A stretch of 64,000 nt of DNA from Faecalibacterium hattorii (GTDB lineage Bacteria > Bacillota > Clostridia > Oscillospirales > Ruminococcaceae). Position numbers and translations under genes: made by a program. The stretch is taken from contig NZ_PRLC01000015.1 of NCBI RefSeq assembly GCF_003287455.1, forward strand, positions 24,254 through 88,253. The letters are read 5' to 3'. The notes below the pieces were generated by a model. It was not told the origin of the DNA, ran no database searches, and saw nothing but the letters and a program-made list of their open reading frames with translations. Below are positions 44,757-55,001 of the stretch, piece after piece; within the stretch, counting starts at the first letter, position 1, and every line of letters begins with the position of its first letter.

Positions 44757-46757
44757 TTAGTGGATGCGGGAGCCGACGGGGGTGTCGTCGCCGTAGAAGG
44801 CGATGGAGCAGCCGCCGTCTGCGGTGTCCGCAGCGAAGATCATGCCCTCGCTGACATACTTGCCCTTCATCATGGGGCGGGGTGCCAGATTGCAGACGAT
44901 GCCGATCTTCTTGCCGATCAGGTCTTCCGGCTTGAACCACTTGGCGATGCCGGACAGGATGCAGCGCTCCCGCTGGCCGTCGAAGACGGTCAGGTGGAGC
45001 AGCTTCTTGCTCTCCTTCAGGTTCTCACAGGCACGGACCTCGGCTACGCGCAGCTCCACCTTGCAGAAGGTATCGAAGTCGATCTCTTCCTCGTGGGTGA
45101 AGTCCACGCTGCTCTCGGCAGCGGCAGGGGCGTTCTTGGCGGCCTCGGCTTCGGCCTTGGCCTTGTTGGCAGCCTCGGCAGCGGCCTTCCGCTTCTCGTC
45201 CTCTTCCTTCAGGTGGGCGATCTCCTTGGCCACGTCGATGCGGGGGAACAGAGCGTCGCCCTTGTGGACGGTGTAGGTCTCCTGTGCACCGTAGACGGTC
45301 TTGGCGAGGTCGAGGGCGGAAGCGTCCAGACCCAGTTGATCCATCATCTTGGGGGCGGTGGAGGGCAGGTAGGCGTTCAGCAGGATGCCAGCCACGCGCA
45401 GTGCCTCGCACAGGTGGTACAGCACGCTCTCCAGACGCTCCTTGCTGGCCTCGTCCTTGGCCAGCGCCCAAGGTGCGGTCTCGTCGATGTATTTGTTGGC
45501 GCGCTGGATGACGGCGAAGATCTCCATCAGAGCCTGCGGGATGGTCAGGTTGTCCATGTCGGCGGTGACCTTGGCGGTCAGGCCGTTGATCATGCCCTCC
45601 AGCTCGGCGTCGATGGCCTCGGTGCCGGCAACATGGTGGACGGTGCCGCCGAAGTACTTCTCGCACATGGCGACGGTGCGGCTGAGCAGGTTGCCGAGGT
45701 CGTTGGCCAGATCGCTGTTGATGCGGTTGATCAGGGCCTCGTTGGTGAACATGCCGTCGTTGCCGAAGGGGATCTCACGCAGCAGGAAGTAGCGGATGGC
45801 GTCCACGCCGTAACGGTCGCAGAGGATGACGGGGTCCACGACGTTGCCCACGGATTTGGACATCTTGCCGCCGTTCATCAGCAGCCAGCCGTGGCCGAAC
45901 ACCCGCTTAGGCAGCGGCAGATCGAGGGCCATCAGCATGGCGGGCCAGAGGATCGTGTGGAAGCGCAGGATCTCCTTGCCGACCATGTGCAGGTCTGCGG
46001 GCCAGAACTTGTCGTAATCGTGGTAGGTCTCGTTGCCGTAGCCCAGCGCGGAGATATAGTTGCTCAGAGCATCGACCCAGACGTACATGGTGTGCTTGGG
46101 GTCGAAGGGGACAGGGATGCCCCACTTGACGGAGGTGCGGGAAACGCAGGTGTCCTGCAGACCCTGCTTGATGAAGGCGATCATCTCGTTCTTGCGGCTC
46201 TCCGGCTGGATGAACTGGGGGTTCTCCTCGTAGAGCTTGAGCAGACGGTCGGCATACTTGCTGGTCTTGAAGAAGTAGGCTTCCTCGTGGGCGTCGTAGA
46301 CCTCGCGGCCGCAGTCGGGGCACTTGCCGTCAACGAGCTGGCTGTCGGTCCAGAAGCTCTCGCAGGGCTTGCAGTAGTGGCCGATGTACTCGCCCTTATA
46401 AATGTCGCCCTGCTCGTAGAGCTTGGTGAAGATCTTCTGGCAGGACTCCATGTGGTAGTCGTCGGTGGTGCGGATGAAGCGGTCATAGCTGACGTCCAGC
46501 AGCTTCCACAGGTCCTTGACGGTGGCCACGATCTTATCGACGTACTCCTTGGGGGTCACGCCCGCGTCGGCAGCCTTGTCCTGAATCTTCTGGCCGTGCT
46601 CGTCGGTGCCGGTCAGGAACATGACGTCATAGCCCTGCATCCGCTTGAAGCGGGCCAGCGCATCGCAGGCCACGGTGGTGTAGCTGTGGCCGATGTGCAG
46701 CTTGTCGCTGGGGTAGTAGATGGGGGTGGTGATGTAAAATGTTTTATGCTCGCTCAT
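44757..46757 (-). CDS. metG: Methionyl-tRNA synthetase
   Basis: 666 residues. HIGH at 21-24, KMSKS at 298-302, one zinc knuckle with C129/C132 and C146/C149, an anticodon domain, then an Ala/Lys-rich linker (about 525-555) and a C-terminal tRNA-binding domain. Full-length two-part MetRS with dimerising tail. AAAGGAAGAGC precedes the ATG. First gene of metG-EamA-tatD; expression is probably attenuated by the leader at 46795-46917. Confidence 0.96.
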   Translation of the reverse strand: MSEHKTFYITTPIYYPSDKLHIGHSYTTVACDALARFKRMQGYDVMFLTGTDEHGQKIQDKAADAGVTPKEYVDKIVATVKDLWKLLDVSYDRFIRTTDDYHMESCQKIFTKLYEQGDIYKGEYIGHYCKPCESFWTDSQLVDGKCPDCGREVYDAHEEAYFFKTSKYADRLLKLYEENPQFIQPESRKNEMIAFIKQGLQDTCVSRTSVKWGIPVPFDPKHTMYVWVDALSNYISALGYGNETYHDYDKFWPADLHMVGKEILRFHTILWPAMLMALDLPLPKRVFGHGWLLMNGGKMSKSVGNVVDPVILCDRYGVDAIRYFLLREIPFGNDGMFTNEALINRINSDLANDLGNLLSRTVAMCEKYFGGTVHHVAGTEAIDAELEGMINGLTAKVTADMDNLTIPQALMEIFAVIQRANKYIDETAPWALAKDEASKERLESVLYHLCEALRVAGILLNAYLPSTAPKMMDQLGLDASALDLAKTVYGAQETYTVHKGDALFPRIDVAKEIAHLKEEDEKRKAAAEAANKAKAEAEAAKNAPAAAESSVDFTHEEEIDFDTFCKVELRVAEVRACENLKESKKLLHLTVFDGQRERCILSGIAKWFKPEDLIGKKIGIVCNLAPRPMMKGKYVSEGMIFAADTADGGCSIAFYGDDTPVGSRIH

Positions 46758-46794
46758 GGGAATATGCTCTTCCTTTCTATCGTGGCTGTGTCAC

Positions 46795-46917
46795 AAAAAA
46801 GCTCCCGTCCTGCCGGAGTTTCCGGGCAGGGACGGGAGCTTAGACTTCCGTAGTAACACCTTGTTTCGCCGCGCTCTTGCAAGTGTTATGACAAAAGGGG
46901 CATAAAAACTCCTTCTT
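46795..46917 (-). promoter_or_regulatory. metG leader with truncated T-box-like attenuator
   Basis: Reading leftward, a ribosome site AAGGAG leads a five-codon frame MPLLS (46886-46903). Then follows ACAAGGTGTTACTACGGAAG (about 46843-46865), which resembles a T-box but lacks the TGGN that pairs with the tRNA end. The terminator is AAGCTCCCGTCC/GGACGGGAGCTT with a T-run (46795-46841). Only about 50 nt precede the T-box-like part, so Stem I with a specifier codon is absent. Confidence 0.6.
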
Positions 46918-46923
46918 CTTATT

Positions 46924-46952
46924 ATAATACGCGAAAAAGGCGGCTTTGTCAA
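46924..46952 (-). promoter_or_regulatory. metG promoter
   Basis: On the minus strand TTGACA, 17 nt, TATTAT. It lies directly after the Dabb gene stop. Confidence 0.88.
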
Positions 46953-46954
46953 CG

Positions 46955-47257
46955 TTAAATCTCGTAATCGAGGCAGACGCGGTTTTTATAGTAGGGGCGC
47001 ACCTTGCTGTTGGCCACGGCAACATGGGCCGGGTGGGTGGAATAGCCCTTGAGCGCCTCGGCAGATTCGAAGGTGGTGTCCAGCATCAGGTCGGCGTTGG
47101 AAGAGGGGAGAGCGTTGATGTTGACGCGGATGTCCACCAGACCGGGGATCTGCCCGGCCAGACCTTCCAGGCCCTCTTTGATGCCTGCCTTGACGGCGGC
47201 TTTTTCGGTGTCGGAAAGCTCATCCTTGAGCTGCCACAGAATCACATGCTTGACCAT
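46955..47257 (-). CDS. Dabb-family (stress-responsive alpha/beta barrel) protein
   Basis: 100 residues, MVKHVILWQLKDE start and the HPAHVAVANSKVRP motif typical of the dimeric ferredoxin-like Dabb fold. Function unknown; small cytoplasmic protein. CAGGAGG precedes the ATG and a promoter lies upstream. Confidence 0.88.
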   Translation of the reverse strand: MVKHVILWQLKDELSDTEKAAVKAGIKEGLEGLAGQIPGLVDIRVNINALPSSNADLMLDTTFESAEALKGYSTHPAHVAVANSKVRPYYKNRVCLDYEI

Positions 47258-47284
47258 AAGAAAAATCCTCCTGCGTTTTTCTCC

Positions 47285-47313
47285 ATTGTAGCAGAGAACG
47301 GCAGAAGGAGCAA
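47285..47313 (-). promoter_or_regulatory. Dabb gene promoter
   Basis: On the minus strand TTGCTC, 17 nt, TACAAT. Confidence 0.72.
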
Positions 47314-47347
47314 GAAAAATTTTGGAATGGAACCAGGCCAGAACGAT

Positions 47348-47665
47348 TCAATCGGCGCTATGGTTCCAACTCTCATACGCAACGAGATAAAGAAGGTCGC
47401 CCCCGATGGCAACCCCGAAGAGGATGCGGTAGACCAGCGATGTGACAGGCGTAAAGGCCAGGATCAGAAAGGCGAGAGCATTGAGCATGTAGAATACGCC
47501 GTTCTTTTTCTGCCAGAACGCGCGGTACTCAGGGTCGCGGACGTACTGGTTGAAGGGGAGTTTGATGAGCGGGTCCTTGCCCTGAAAATCCCGGATGCCG
47601 GAGATGAACCAGATCACGGCCAGCACAATGTTGAACAGGGTGGAAGACGAGAAGAACGAATCCAT
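47348..47665 (-). CDS. Small membrane protein of unknown function
   Basis: 105 residues with about three membrane segments (about 8-24, 53-70, 76-93) and a charged first loop GIRDFQGKDPLIKLPFNQYV. GGAGGTG lies 6 nt before the chosen ATG; a longer in-frame form starts too near the promoter. No family recognised. Confidence 0.7.
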   Translation of the reverse strand: MDSFFSSSTLFNIVLAVIWFISGIRDFQGKDPLIKLPFNQYVRDPEYRAFWQKKNGVFYMLNALAFLILAFTPVTSLVYRILFGVAIGGDLLYLVAYESWNHSAD

Positions 47666-47691
47666 ACGATACACCTCCATCTTTTTCCACA

Positions 47692-47719
47692 AGTATAACA
47701 TAGGGGGGTGAAAAAGCAA
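47692..47719 (-). promoter_or_regulatory. Promoter of the small membrane protein gene
   Basis: On the minus strand TTGCTT, 16 nt, TATACT. Confidence 0.7.
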
Positions 47720-47773
47720 GGACGGGATTCAACCCGGAACGGAACATTCTGCCCGGAAAATGTGCGAAGGAAC

Positions 47774-47819
47774 AAAAAACCAGCCGGATCGAGGCGGTTG
47801 CAAGCCCTCGTCCGGCTGG
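47774..47819 (-). terminator. Terminator of the mini-ORF transcript
   Basis: On the minus strand CCAGCCGGACGAGG pairs with CCTCGATCCGGCTGG around 10 nt, followed by TTTTTTG. Confidence 0.88.
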
Positions 47820-48419
47820 ATACTTACTTCTTCGGAGTCATAAGCCTCTTCTCCTTGGATCTCCTCATTTTCGGATTGTACGTTTCATAGGGTGACTCTC
47901 CTTAGAAACTATCAGAAAACTGGAATCTATTTCAAGGGGGACTAGCTACTCGTGTGCATTGGACTGACCCTTCTCTTAACTGTTGGACTGCGGTACAGAG
48001 ATCATGAAGATGAATTTCATATTACCACATTCTTTCGAGTTAGATTTGCTGGGGGTTCCACTGCTTAGTACATTGGAGTTACTCCTTTTTGGTCATTCAA
48101 ATATCTTCGTCCGCGCAAAAGCTTTCTTCATAGGGATCACCTCAAGCGGATCTATTTGAATCGCCATGGGGTCTTATACTCGACAGACTGTTCTGTTTTC
48201 GCGTGATGGATGCTCAAGACTGGCTCTTGTTTTTGTGTTTTTATACGGGGGATACATCCCGTTTGTGGAGAGCCTCTGTTTTGCTTCTCAGCGAACCCCG
48301 ACAGTCTGTCCGAACTGTGCGGGTTCCATATCGACCATCGGTCTCGCTCCTTTCTGCTTCAAGTCAGCGGGGTTAGCTCTCATTTGAGCTTCTGCTGTAC
48401 TTCTCTGGTTTCTGGCTTT
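47820..48419 (-). ncRNA. Leftward transcript with structured RNA and tiny overlapping ORFs
   Basis: No gene of normal size lies here. Short frames with strong ribosome sites follow one another. They are 48288-48338 (16 aa, AAAGGAGCGAG before it), 48093-48131 (MKKAFARTKIFE, GAGGTGAT), 48079-48096 (MTKKE, ATGA overlap with the former), 47976-48020 (14 aa, weak site), 47865-47888 (MKRTIRK, AAGGAGAG) and 47824-47868 (MRRSKEKRLMTPKK, ATGA overlap). GACAGACTGT (48301-48310) pairs with ACAGTCTGTC (48182-48191) over 10 bp, enclosing GGCTCT/AGAGCC and ACGGG/CCCGT helices. It may be a small RNA, peptide genes, or both. The class is unknown. Confidence 0.45.
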
Positions 48420-48448
48420 ATTATACTCAAAACGGGGCCGCTTGTCTA
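48420..48448 (-). promoter_or_regulatory. Promoter of the mini-ORF transcript
   Basis: On the minus strand TAGACA, 17 nt, TATAAT. Confidence 0.72.
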
Positions 48449-48827
48449 TTCGCAGACTGTACAACAAATACCCTTTGCTTTTGCACCAAAAGTCCAAAAA
48501 GCTGGGATACATGAAACTCGACTTTCCGCCTGCTGTTCCGCCGCGGTGAGAAGAAGTGAACCCGGTACAGCCCTTACATCTCAGCCCTGCTTCCCATATA
48601 AATTTGATATACCGGCTATACAAACAGTGAATAACGTGCCGATTTTGCCTCATTTTACCCGTACAAGATGAAGCAAAAAACTAAGATTTGGCTAAGGAAT
48701 TGTGCAAAAGGCATAAGAAACATTCAAGTATTTGCGCAAATTGCACAACACTTCTCCGCGCTCCGTGAAATGGAATATAACAAAAAGTAGAATCTGGGGC
48801 GGGCGGCTACAAATTTCGGCACAATCG
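48449..48827. other. Gene-free, AT-rich stretch before the atp operon
   Basis: A minus-strand frame runs through 48449-48653 but has no ribosome site and precedes the -35 of the mini-ORF promoter. No gene is supported. The rest holds only the atp promoter region. Confidence 0.4.
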
Positions 48828-48836
48828 TGCTATGAT
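48828..48836 (+). promoter_or_regulatory. Promoter of the ATP synthase operon
   Basis: Extended -10 TGCTATGAT at 48828-48836 with a weak -35 (TACAAA). Confidence 0.5.
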
Positions 48837-48874
48837 ACATACCACAAAATGAGAAAGGAGAGAGTGCAAAAAGA

Positions 48875-49558
48875 ATGAATGCGTTGACTGCTGCTTTAAA
48901 AGAAGAGCTGAACGTTGAAATGGTCTCGGTCTTCGGGCTTTTCATCCCGGAGTCGGTGGTCGTCAGTTGGGGCATCATGGCGTTTCTGGTCCTCGGTTCG
49001 ATCCTGCTGACGCGGAATCTGCGGGTCGAACACATCACCAAGCGTCAGGCTGTCCTTGAGACGGTCGTGACCACCATCAACGATTTCTTCGTCGGGCTGC
49101 TGGGCGAAAACGGCAAACGGTATGTGCCGTATCTGGTGAGCGTGGCGCTGTACATCGGGTGCAGCAACCTCATCGGTGTGTTCGGCATCAAGCCCCCTAC
49201 GAAGGATCTGAACGTCACGGCGGCTCTGGCGCTCATGAGCATCGTGCTCATCGAGTATGCCGGCATCCATGCGCGCGGCGGGCCCGGCTTTTTGAAGAGT
49301 CTGACGGCTCCTACCCCGATCATGACCCCCATGAACATCTTGGAGATCGCGATCCGGCCTACGAGCCTTTGCATGCGACTGTTCGGCAACGTGCTGGGCG
49401 CGTTCGTCATCATGGAGCTGATCAAGCTCGTGGTGCCGGTGTTCGTCCCCGCTGTCTTCAGTTTGTATTTTGACCTGTTCGATGGTCTGATCCAGACCTA
49501 TGTGTTTGTGTTCCTGACCTCCCTGTTCATGAAAGAGAGCATTGGGGACGAAGAGTGA
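48875..49558 (+). CDS. atpB: F1Fo ATP synthase subunit a
   Basis: 227 residues, five to six membrane segments. The essential arginine of the proton channel is R168 in SLCMRLFGNVLG. GAAAGGAG lies before the ATG. First gene of the operon; no atpI (i subunit) precedes it. Confidence 0.95.
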   Translation: MNALTAALKEELNVEMVSVFGLFIPESVVVSWGIMAFLVLGSILLTRNLRVEHITKRQAVLETVVTTINDFFVGLLGENGKRYVPYLVSVALYIGCSNLIGVFGIKPPTKDLNVTAALALMSIVLIEYAGIHARGGPGFLKSLTAPTPIMTPMNILEIAIRPTSLCMRLFGNVLGAFVIMELIKLVVPVFVPAVFSLYFDLFDGLIQTYVFVFLTSLFMKESIGDEE

Positions 49559-49611
49559 TCTCAGACGCAGCGCGGGCTGAGAAGTGATTACATTACAAAG
49601 GAGATTTTATT

Positions 49612-49836
49612 ATGAACGGACTCGTAGCTCTGGGCGCTGGTATCGCAGCGCTGACTGGTATTGGCGGCGGCATCGGCATCGGCATTGCCACCGGTAAGGC
49701 AACGGAGGCCATCAGCCGCCAGCCGGAAGCTTCCGGTAAGATCCAGACCAACCTCCTGCTGGGCGCTGCTCTGGCAGAAGGTACTGCAATTTTCGGCTTC
49801 GTCGTTGCCCTGCTGATCATCCTGTTCTTGGGTTGA
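49612..49836 (+). CDS. atpE: F1Fo ATP synthase subunit c
   Basis: 74 residues, a helical hairpin with the polar loop SRQPEA and the ion-binding E56 in [10 protein letters not shown]. The Na+-type ligands, Gln in helix 1 and Ser after the Glu, are Ile and Gly here, so the ring should carry H+ (inference). AAAGGAG precedes the ATG. Confidence 0.96.
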   Translation: MNGLVALGAGIAALTGIGGGIGIGIATGKATEAISRQPEASGKIQTNLLLGAALAEGTAIFGFVVALLIILFLG

Positions 49837-49854
49837 TAACGGAGGCATGACGGA

Positions 49855-50346
49855 ATGCTGACACTGAATCTGAATCTTTTGTGGACGGTCGTCAACGTTC
49901 TGATCCTGTTCTTGCTGCTGCGGAAGTTCCTGTACAAGCCTGTCATGAACGTCATTGCACAGCGCCAGAAGCAGATCGACGACGCCATTGCCGCGGCGGA
50001 AACTTCCAAGCAGGATGCCGCCGCAGCCCTGACCAGCGCAGAGGGTAAGCTGCGCAATGTGGACGCCGAAGCCGCTGCCCGCCGCGAAGCCTACGAGCAG
50101 CAGGCCGAGAAGGAAAAGCAGCAGCTGCTGGCTGACGCCCAGAAACAGGCCGACGCCATCGTGGCCGAGGGCAAGGCTGCGGCCGAAGCCGAGCGCCAGC
50201 ACAAGCTGCGCGAGGCCGACGCCCAGACCACGGCCCTTGCCCGCGCCATGTGCGAGAAGCTGCTGGAGCGGAACCTGACTGCGCAGGACGATGCCCGTCT
50301 GCTGGACGATCTGTTGGAGAAAGCAGGTGCTGGCAATGGCAACTGA
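49855..50346 (+). CDS. atpF: F1Fo ATP synthase subunit b
   Basis: 163 residues: one N-terminal membrane helix (about 5-23), then a long Ala/Gln/Glu/Lys coiled coil forming the stator stalk. Length is normal, with no added delta domain. The 3' end overlaps the start of the fused alpha gene by 11 nt. In most bacteria atpH would follow here. Confidence 0.94.
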   Translation: MLTLNLNLLWTVVNVLILFLLLRKFLYKPVMNVIAQRQKQIDDAIAAAETSKQDAAAALTSAEGKLRNVDAEAAARREAYEQQAEKEKQQLLADAQKQADAIVAEGKAAAEAERQHKLREADAQTTALARAMCEKLLERNLTAQDDARLLDDLLEKAGAGNGN

Positions 50347-52090
50347 ATTCAGCAAGGAATTTTTCAACTCCAACCGCATCGTCAAGGCCGACCTGCGTGC
50401 AGCCCGCAAGCTGCGGGAAGAGGACATCACCCGCATCAAGGATGAAGTGAAGAAGCTCTACGATGCCACCGAGGTCATCCTGAATGTCTCCGTGGACGAG
50501 AGCCTCCTCTCCGGCTATGTCCTGCAGGTCGGCGACCGGATGTTCGATAACTCCGGCCGTCACATGCTGGACACCATGATGGCGGGCAAGCCCGATCTGG
50601 CGACCCTGAAGACCCGCATCGAGGACTACAAGCCCGCCGAGACCTCGGCTGAGGGCGGCGTGGTCATCTCCTCGGCGGACGGCATCGTGCAGGTCGAAGG
50701 GATGGACCGCGCCGTGTACGGCGAGATCGTCACCTTCGAGAACGGTGCCAAGGGCATGGTCGAAAGCGTGGAGCCGGGCCGCCTCGGCATCATGCTGTTC
50801 GACGGTGCCGAGTCCGTCGGCGTCGGCACCCTCGTGACCCGCAGCGGCAAGCGTGCGGGCATCCCCGTGGGTGAGGGCTTCCTCGGCCGCGTCATCGACC
50901 CGCTGGGCGAGCCCATCGACGGCAAGGGCCCGGTGGAAGCGGAGGGCTACAACCCCATCGAGAAACAGGCCCCCGGCATCTTGGAGCGTCAGAGCGTGGA
51001 CACCCCTCTTCACACCGGCATCCTCGCCATCGACTCCATGTTCCCCATCGGCCGCGGCCAGCGTGAGCTGATCATCGGCGACCGCCAGACCGGCAAGACC
51101 TCCATCGCCACCGACGCCATCCTGAACCAGAAGGACACCGGCGTTTACTGCATCTACGTCGCCATCGGTCAGAAGGCTTCCTCCATCGCCCGCGTGGCCG
51201 AGGATCTGAAAAAGCACGGTGCCATGAGCTACACCACCATCGTGGCGGCCACGGCATCCGACTCCGCCCCCCTGCAGTACATTGCCCCCTATGCGGGCAC
51301 GGCACTGGCCGAGTACTTCATGGACAAGGGTAAGAGCGTCCTGATCGTCTACGACGACCTGTCCAAGCACGCAGTGGCCTACCGTGCCATCTCGTTGCTG
51401 CTCCGCCGCTCTCCGGGCCGTGAGGCTTACCCCGGCGATGTCTTCTATCTGCACTCCCGTCTGCTGGAGCGCTCCTGCCGGATGCGCGACGACCTCGGCG
51501 GCGGTTCCATCACCGCTCTGCCCATCGTCGAGACGCAGGCGGGCGACGTCTCCGCTTACATCCCCACCAACGTCATCTCCATCACCGATGGTCAGATCTT
51601 CCTTGAGAGCGCCCTGTTCAACGCGGGCAACCGCCCGGCCGTCAATGTCGGCCTGTCGGTGTCCCGTGTCGGCGGCGCAGCCCAGACCAAGGCCATGAAG
51701 AAGGCCAATGCCAACCTGCGCATCGAGCTGGCCCAGTATAAGGATATGGAGTCCTTCGCCCAGTTCAGTTCCGATCTGGACGCCGAGACCCGCCGCCAGC
51801 TGGAGCACGGCAAGGCCCTGACTGAGATGCTCAAGCAGCCGCTCTATCAGCCCAAGTCCGATGCCGAGCAGGTCGTGATCCTGACGCTGGCTTCCCACGG
51901 GATGCTGGATCTTGTCCCGCTGACGGAGCAGCGCGCCAAGACGGCCGCCTTCGTGCGGTCGTTCAAGGCCGATGTCTCCGGCACGATGGACGCCATCACT
52001 TCCACCGGCAAGATCACGCCGGAACAGGTGGATGCCATCCTGACCGCGTGGAAGGCCTATGCGGGAGGGGAGAGCCATGCCGTCCAGTAA
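50336..52090 (+). CDS. atpA: F1Fo ATP synthase alpha subunit with N-terminal delta C-terminal-domain fusion
   Basis: 584 residues, about 80 more than usual. Residues about 14-80 match the C-terminal domain of delta (AtpH). [16 protein letters not shown] and [32 protein letters not shown] line up with E. coli delta SEQQLAKISAAMEKRL and [26 protein letters not shown]. Alpha proper begins near residue 88 ([12 protein letters not shown], then [17 protein letters not shown]). Walker A GDRQTGKT is at 248-255 against 169-176 in E. coli, and the arginine-finger segment [10 protein letters not shown] is present. The usual alpha N-terminal helix and the delta N-terminal domain are missing. ATG 50336 lies inside atpF. 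Confidence 0.93.
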   Translation: MATEFSKEFFNSNRIVKADLRAARKLREEDITRIKDEVKKLYDATEVILNVSVDESLLSGYVLQVGDRMFDNSGRHMLDTMMAGKPDLATLKTRIEDYKPAETSAEGGVVISSADGIVQVEGMDRAVYGEIVTFENGAKGMVESVEPGRLGIMLFDGAESVGVGTLVTRSGKRAGIPVGEGFLGRVIDPLGEPIDGKGPVEAEGYNPIEKQAPGILERQSVDTPLHTGILAIDSMFPIGRGQRELIIGDRQTGKTSIATDAILNQKDTGVYCIYVAIGQKASSIARVAEDLKKHGAMSYTTIVAATASDSAPLQYIAPYAGTALAEYFMDKGKSVLIVYDDLSKHAVAYRAISLLLRRSPGREAYPGDVFYLHSRLLERSCRMRDDLGGGSITALPIVETQAGDVSAYIPTNVISITDGQIFLESALFNAGNRPAVNVGLSVSRVGGAAQTKAMKKANANLRIELAQYKDMESFAQFSSDLDAETRRQLEHGKALTEMLKQPLYQPKSDAEQVVILTLASHGMLDLVPLTEQRAKTAAFVRSFKADVSGTMDAITSTGKITPEQVDAILTAWKAYAGGESHAVQ

Positions 52091-52955
52091 GCTGCTCAAG
52101 GAGCGGATCGAGAGCATTCAGGATACCATGAAGATCACGAATGCCATGTACCTGATCTCCTCCTCCAAGCTCCGCAAGGCACGCCAGAACTACCAAAACG
52201 TTCTGCCGTATTTCACCCGGATGCGGGATACCATTTCCCGCGTCGTGCCCCATCTGCCGGATGAGCCGGTCCACCCTTACTTCCATGAGCGGAATGTGGA
52301 GAACCCCAAGCGGGCCTACCTTGTGCTGACCGCCGATAAGGGCATGGCCGGTGCTTACAACCAGAACCTGCTCAAGTTCCTCAAGGAACATGCAGACCAG
52401 AACGACCGGTTCTATGTCATCGGTCAGGTCGGCTACCGTGCCCTGCTCCATAAGGACCCGCGTCTGGTGGAAGAGTTCCAGTACGGCGCCACGGCCCCGA
52501 CGCTGCAGCGTGCCCGCGATATCACCGTGGACGCCATCGACGATTTCAAGTCCGGCAAGCTGGATGAGGTGTACATCGTCTACACCAAGATCCAGAATGC
52601 CCTGACCAGTGAACCCGTCATGGAGCGGCTGCTTCCGCTGGACCGCGAGCACCTGAAGCCCACGCCCAAAGGTCTGGGTGACCCGCGGGGCGAGGTGGAG
52701 ATGTTCCCGGATGCGAAGACCGTGTTCGAGCAGACAGCGCCCATTTATATGCACGGTATGATCTTCGGCGCCATGACCGAGAGCTTCTGCGCCGAGCAGA
52801 GCGCCCGCATGACCGCCATGGATTCGGCCACCAAGAGCGCGAATGACATGATCCACGAGCTTCAGCTCGAATACAACCGCACCCGTCAGGGCTCCATCAC
52901 ACAGGAGATCACCGAGATCATCGGCGGTGCGGCGGCAGTACAGAACAATGAGTAA
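52077..52955 (+). CDS. atpG: F1Fo ATP synthase gamma subunit
   Basis: 292 residues. N-terminal [26 protein letters not shown] and C-terminal [32 protein letters not shown] form the rotor coiled coil. GGGAGGGGAG precedes ATG 52077, which overlaps the alpha gene end by 14 nt. The gap to beta is filled by REP element B. Confidence 0.94.
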   Translation: MPSSKLLKERIESIQDTMKITNAMYLISSSKLRKARQNYQNVLPYFTRMRDTISRVVPHLPDEPVHPYFHERNVENPKRAYLVLTADKGMAGAYNQNLLKFLKEHADQNDRFYVIGQVGYRALLHKDPRLVEEFQYGATAPTLQRARDITVDAIDDFKSGKLDEVYIVYTKIQNALTSEPVMERLLPLDREHLKPTPKGLGDPRGEVEMFPDAKTVFEQTAPIYMHGMIFGAMTESFCAEQSARMTAMDSATKSANDMIHELQLEYNRTRQGSITQEITEIIGGAAAVQNNE

Positions 52956-52960
52956 AACTT

Positions 52961-54503
<1,543 letters not shown>

Positions 54504-54504
<1 letters not shown>

Positions 54505-54911
54505 TGGAAAAGTTCATGTTGAACATCACTGCTTCCAGCGGTGAATTCTATCAGGGCGACTGCGAGAGCCTGATCCTCCCCACCGGCGACGGGGTGTACG
54601 GCGTTCAGGCCGGGCACAACCCGGTACTGGTGGCTCTGCACATGGGAATTGCGAAGTTCACCGTGAACGGCGAGACCCGCGAGGTGCTGGTGGGCGACGG
54701 CATCGCCGAAGTCACCCCCACCTTTGTTCTGCTGCTGGTGGACAGCGCCGAGCGCCCGGAGGACATCGACCGCAACCGTGCCGAGGCCGCCCGCATCCGC
54801 GCTGAAGAGCGCTTGCAGCATAAGCAGAGTATGCACGAATACTACCAGAGCAAGATCGCCCTTGACCGCGCCATGCAGCGTCTGCAGACCGCGGCCAAGT
54901 ATAAGCGGTAA
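54504..54911 (+). CDS. atpC: F1Fo ATP synthase epsilon subunit
   Basis: 135 residues: N-terminal beta sandwich (about 1-85) and C-terminal helical hairpin rich in Arg, Glu and Gln. Its ATG shares a base with the beta stop (TGATG). Last gene of the operon. Confidence 0.94.
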
Positions 54912-54942
54912 GCTTTATCTGAACCAAATTCTCTCCAAAAAG

Positions 54943-54987
54943 AAAGCCTCCATCTGGTGCTTTACGCACTCGGATGGAGGTTTTTTT
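54943..54987 (+). terminator. Terminator of the atp operon
   Basis: CCTCCATC pairs with GATGGAGG around an 18-nt loop, followed by seven T. Confidence 0.88.
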
Positions 54988-55001
54988 GCGGATACAAAAA
55001 C

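Noticed and set aside
46758..46917. Complete Met T-box or SAM riboswitch before metG
   Set aside because: The space is too short for Stem I or for a SAM aptamer, and the tRNA-pairing bulge is changed. Only a truncated T-box-like attenuator is claimed.
48288..48653. 121-codon minus-strand gene over the mini-ORF promoter
   Set aside because: It contains the -35 and -10 boxes and has no ribosome site; only its last 16 codons are preceded by a good site.
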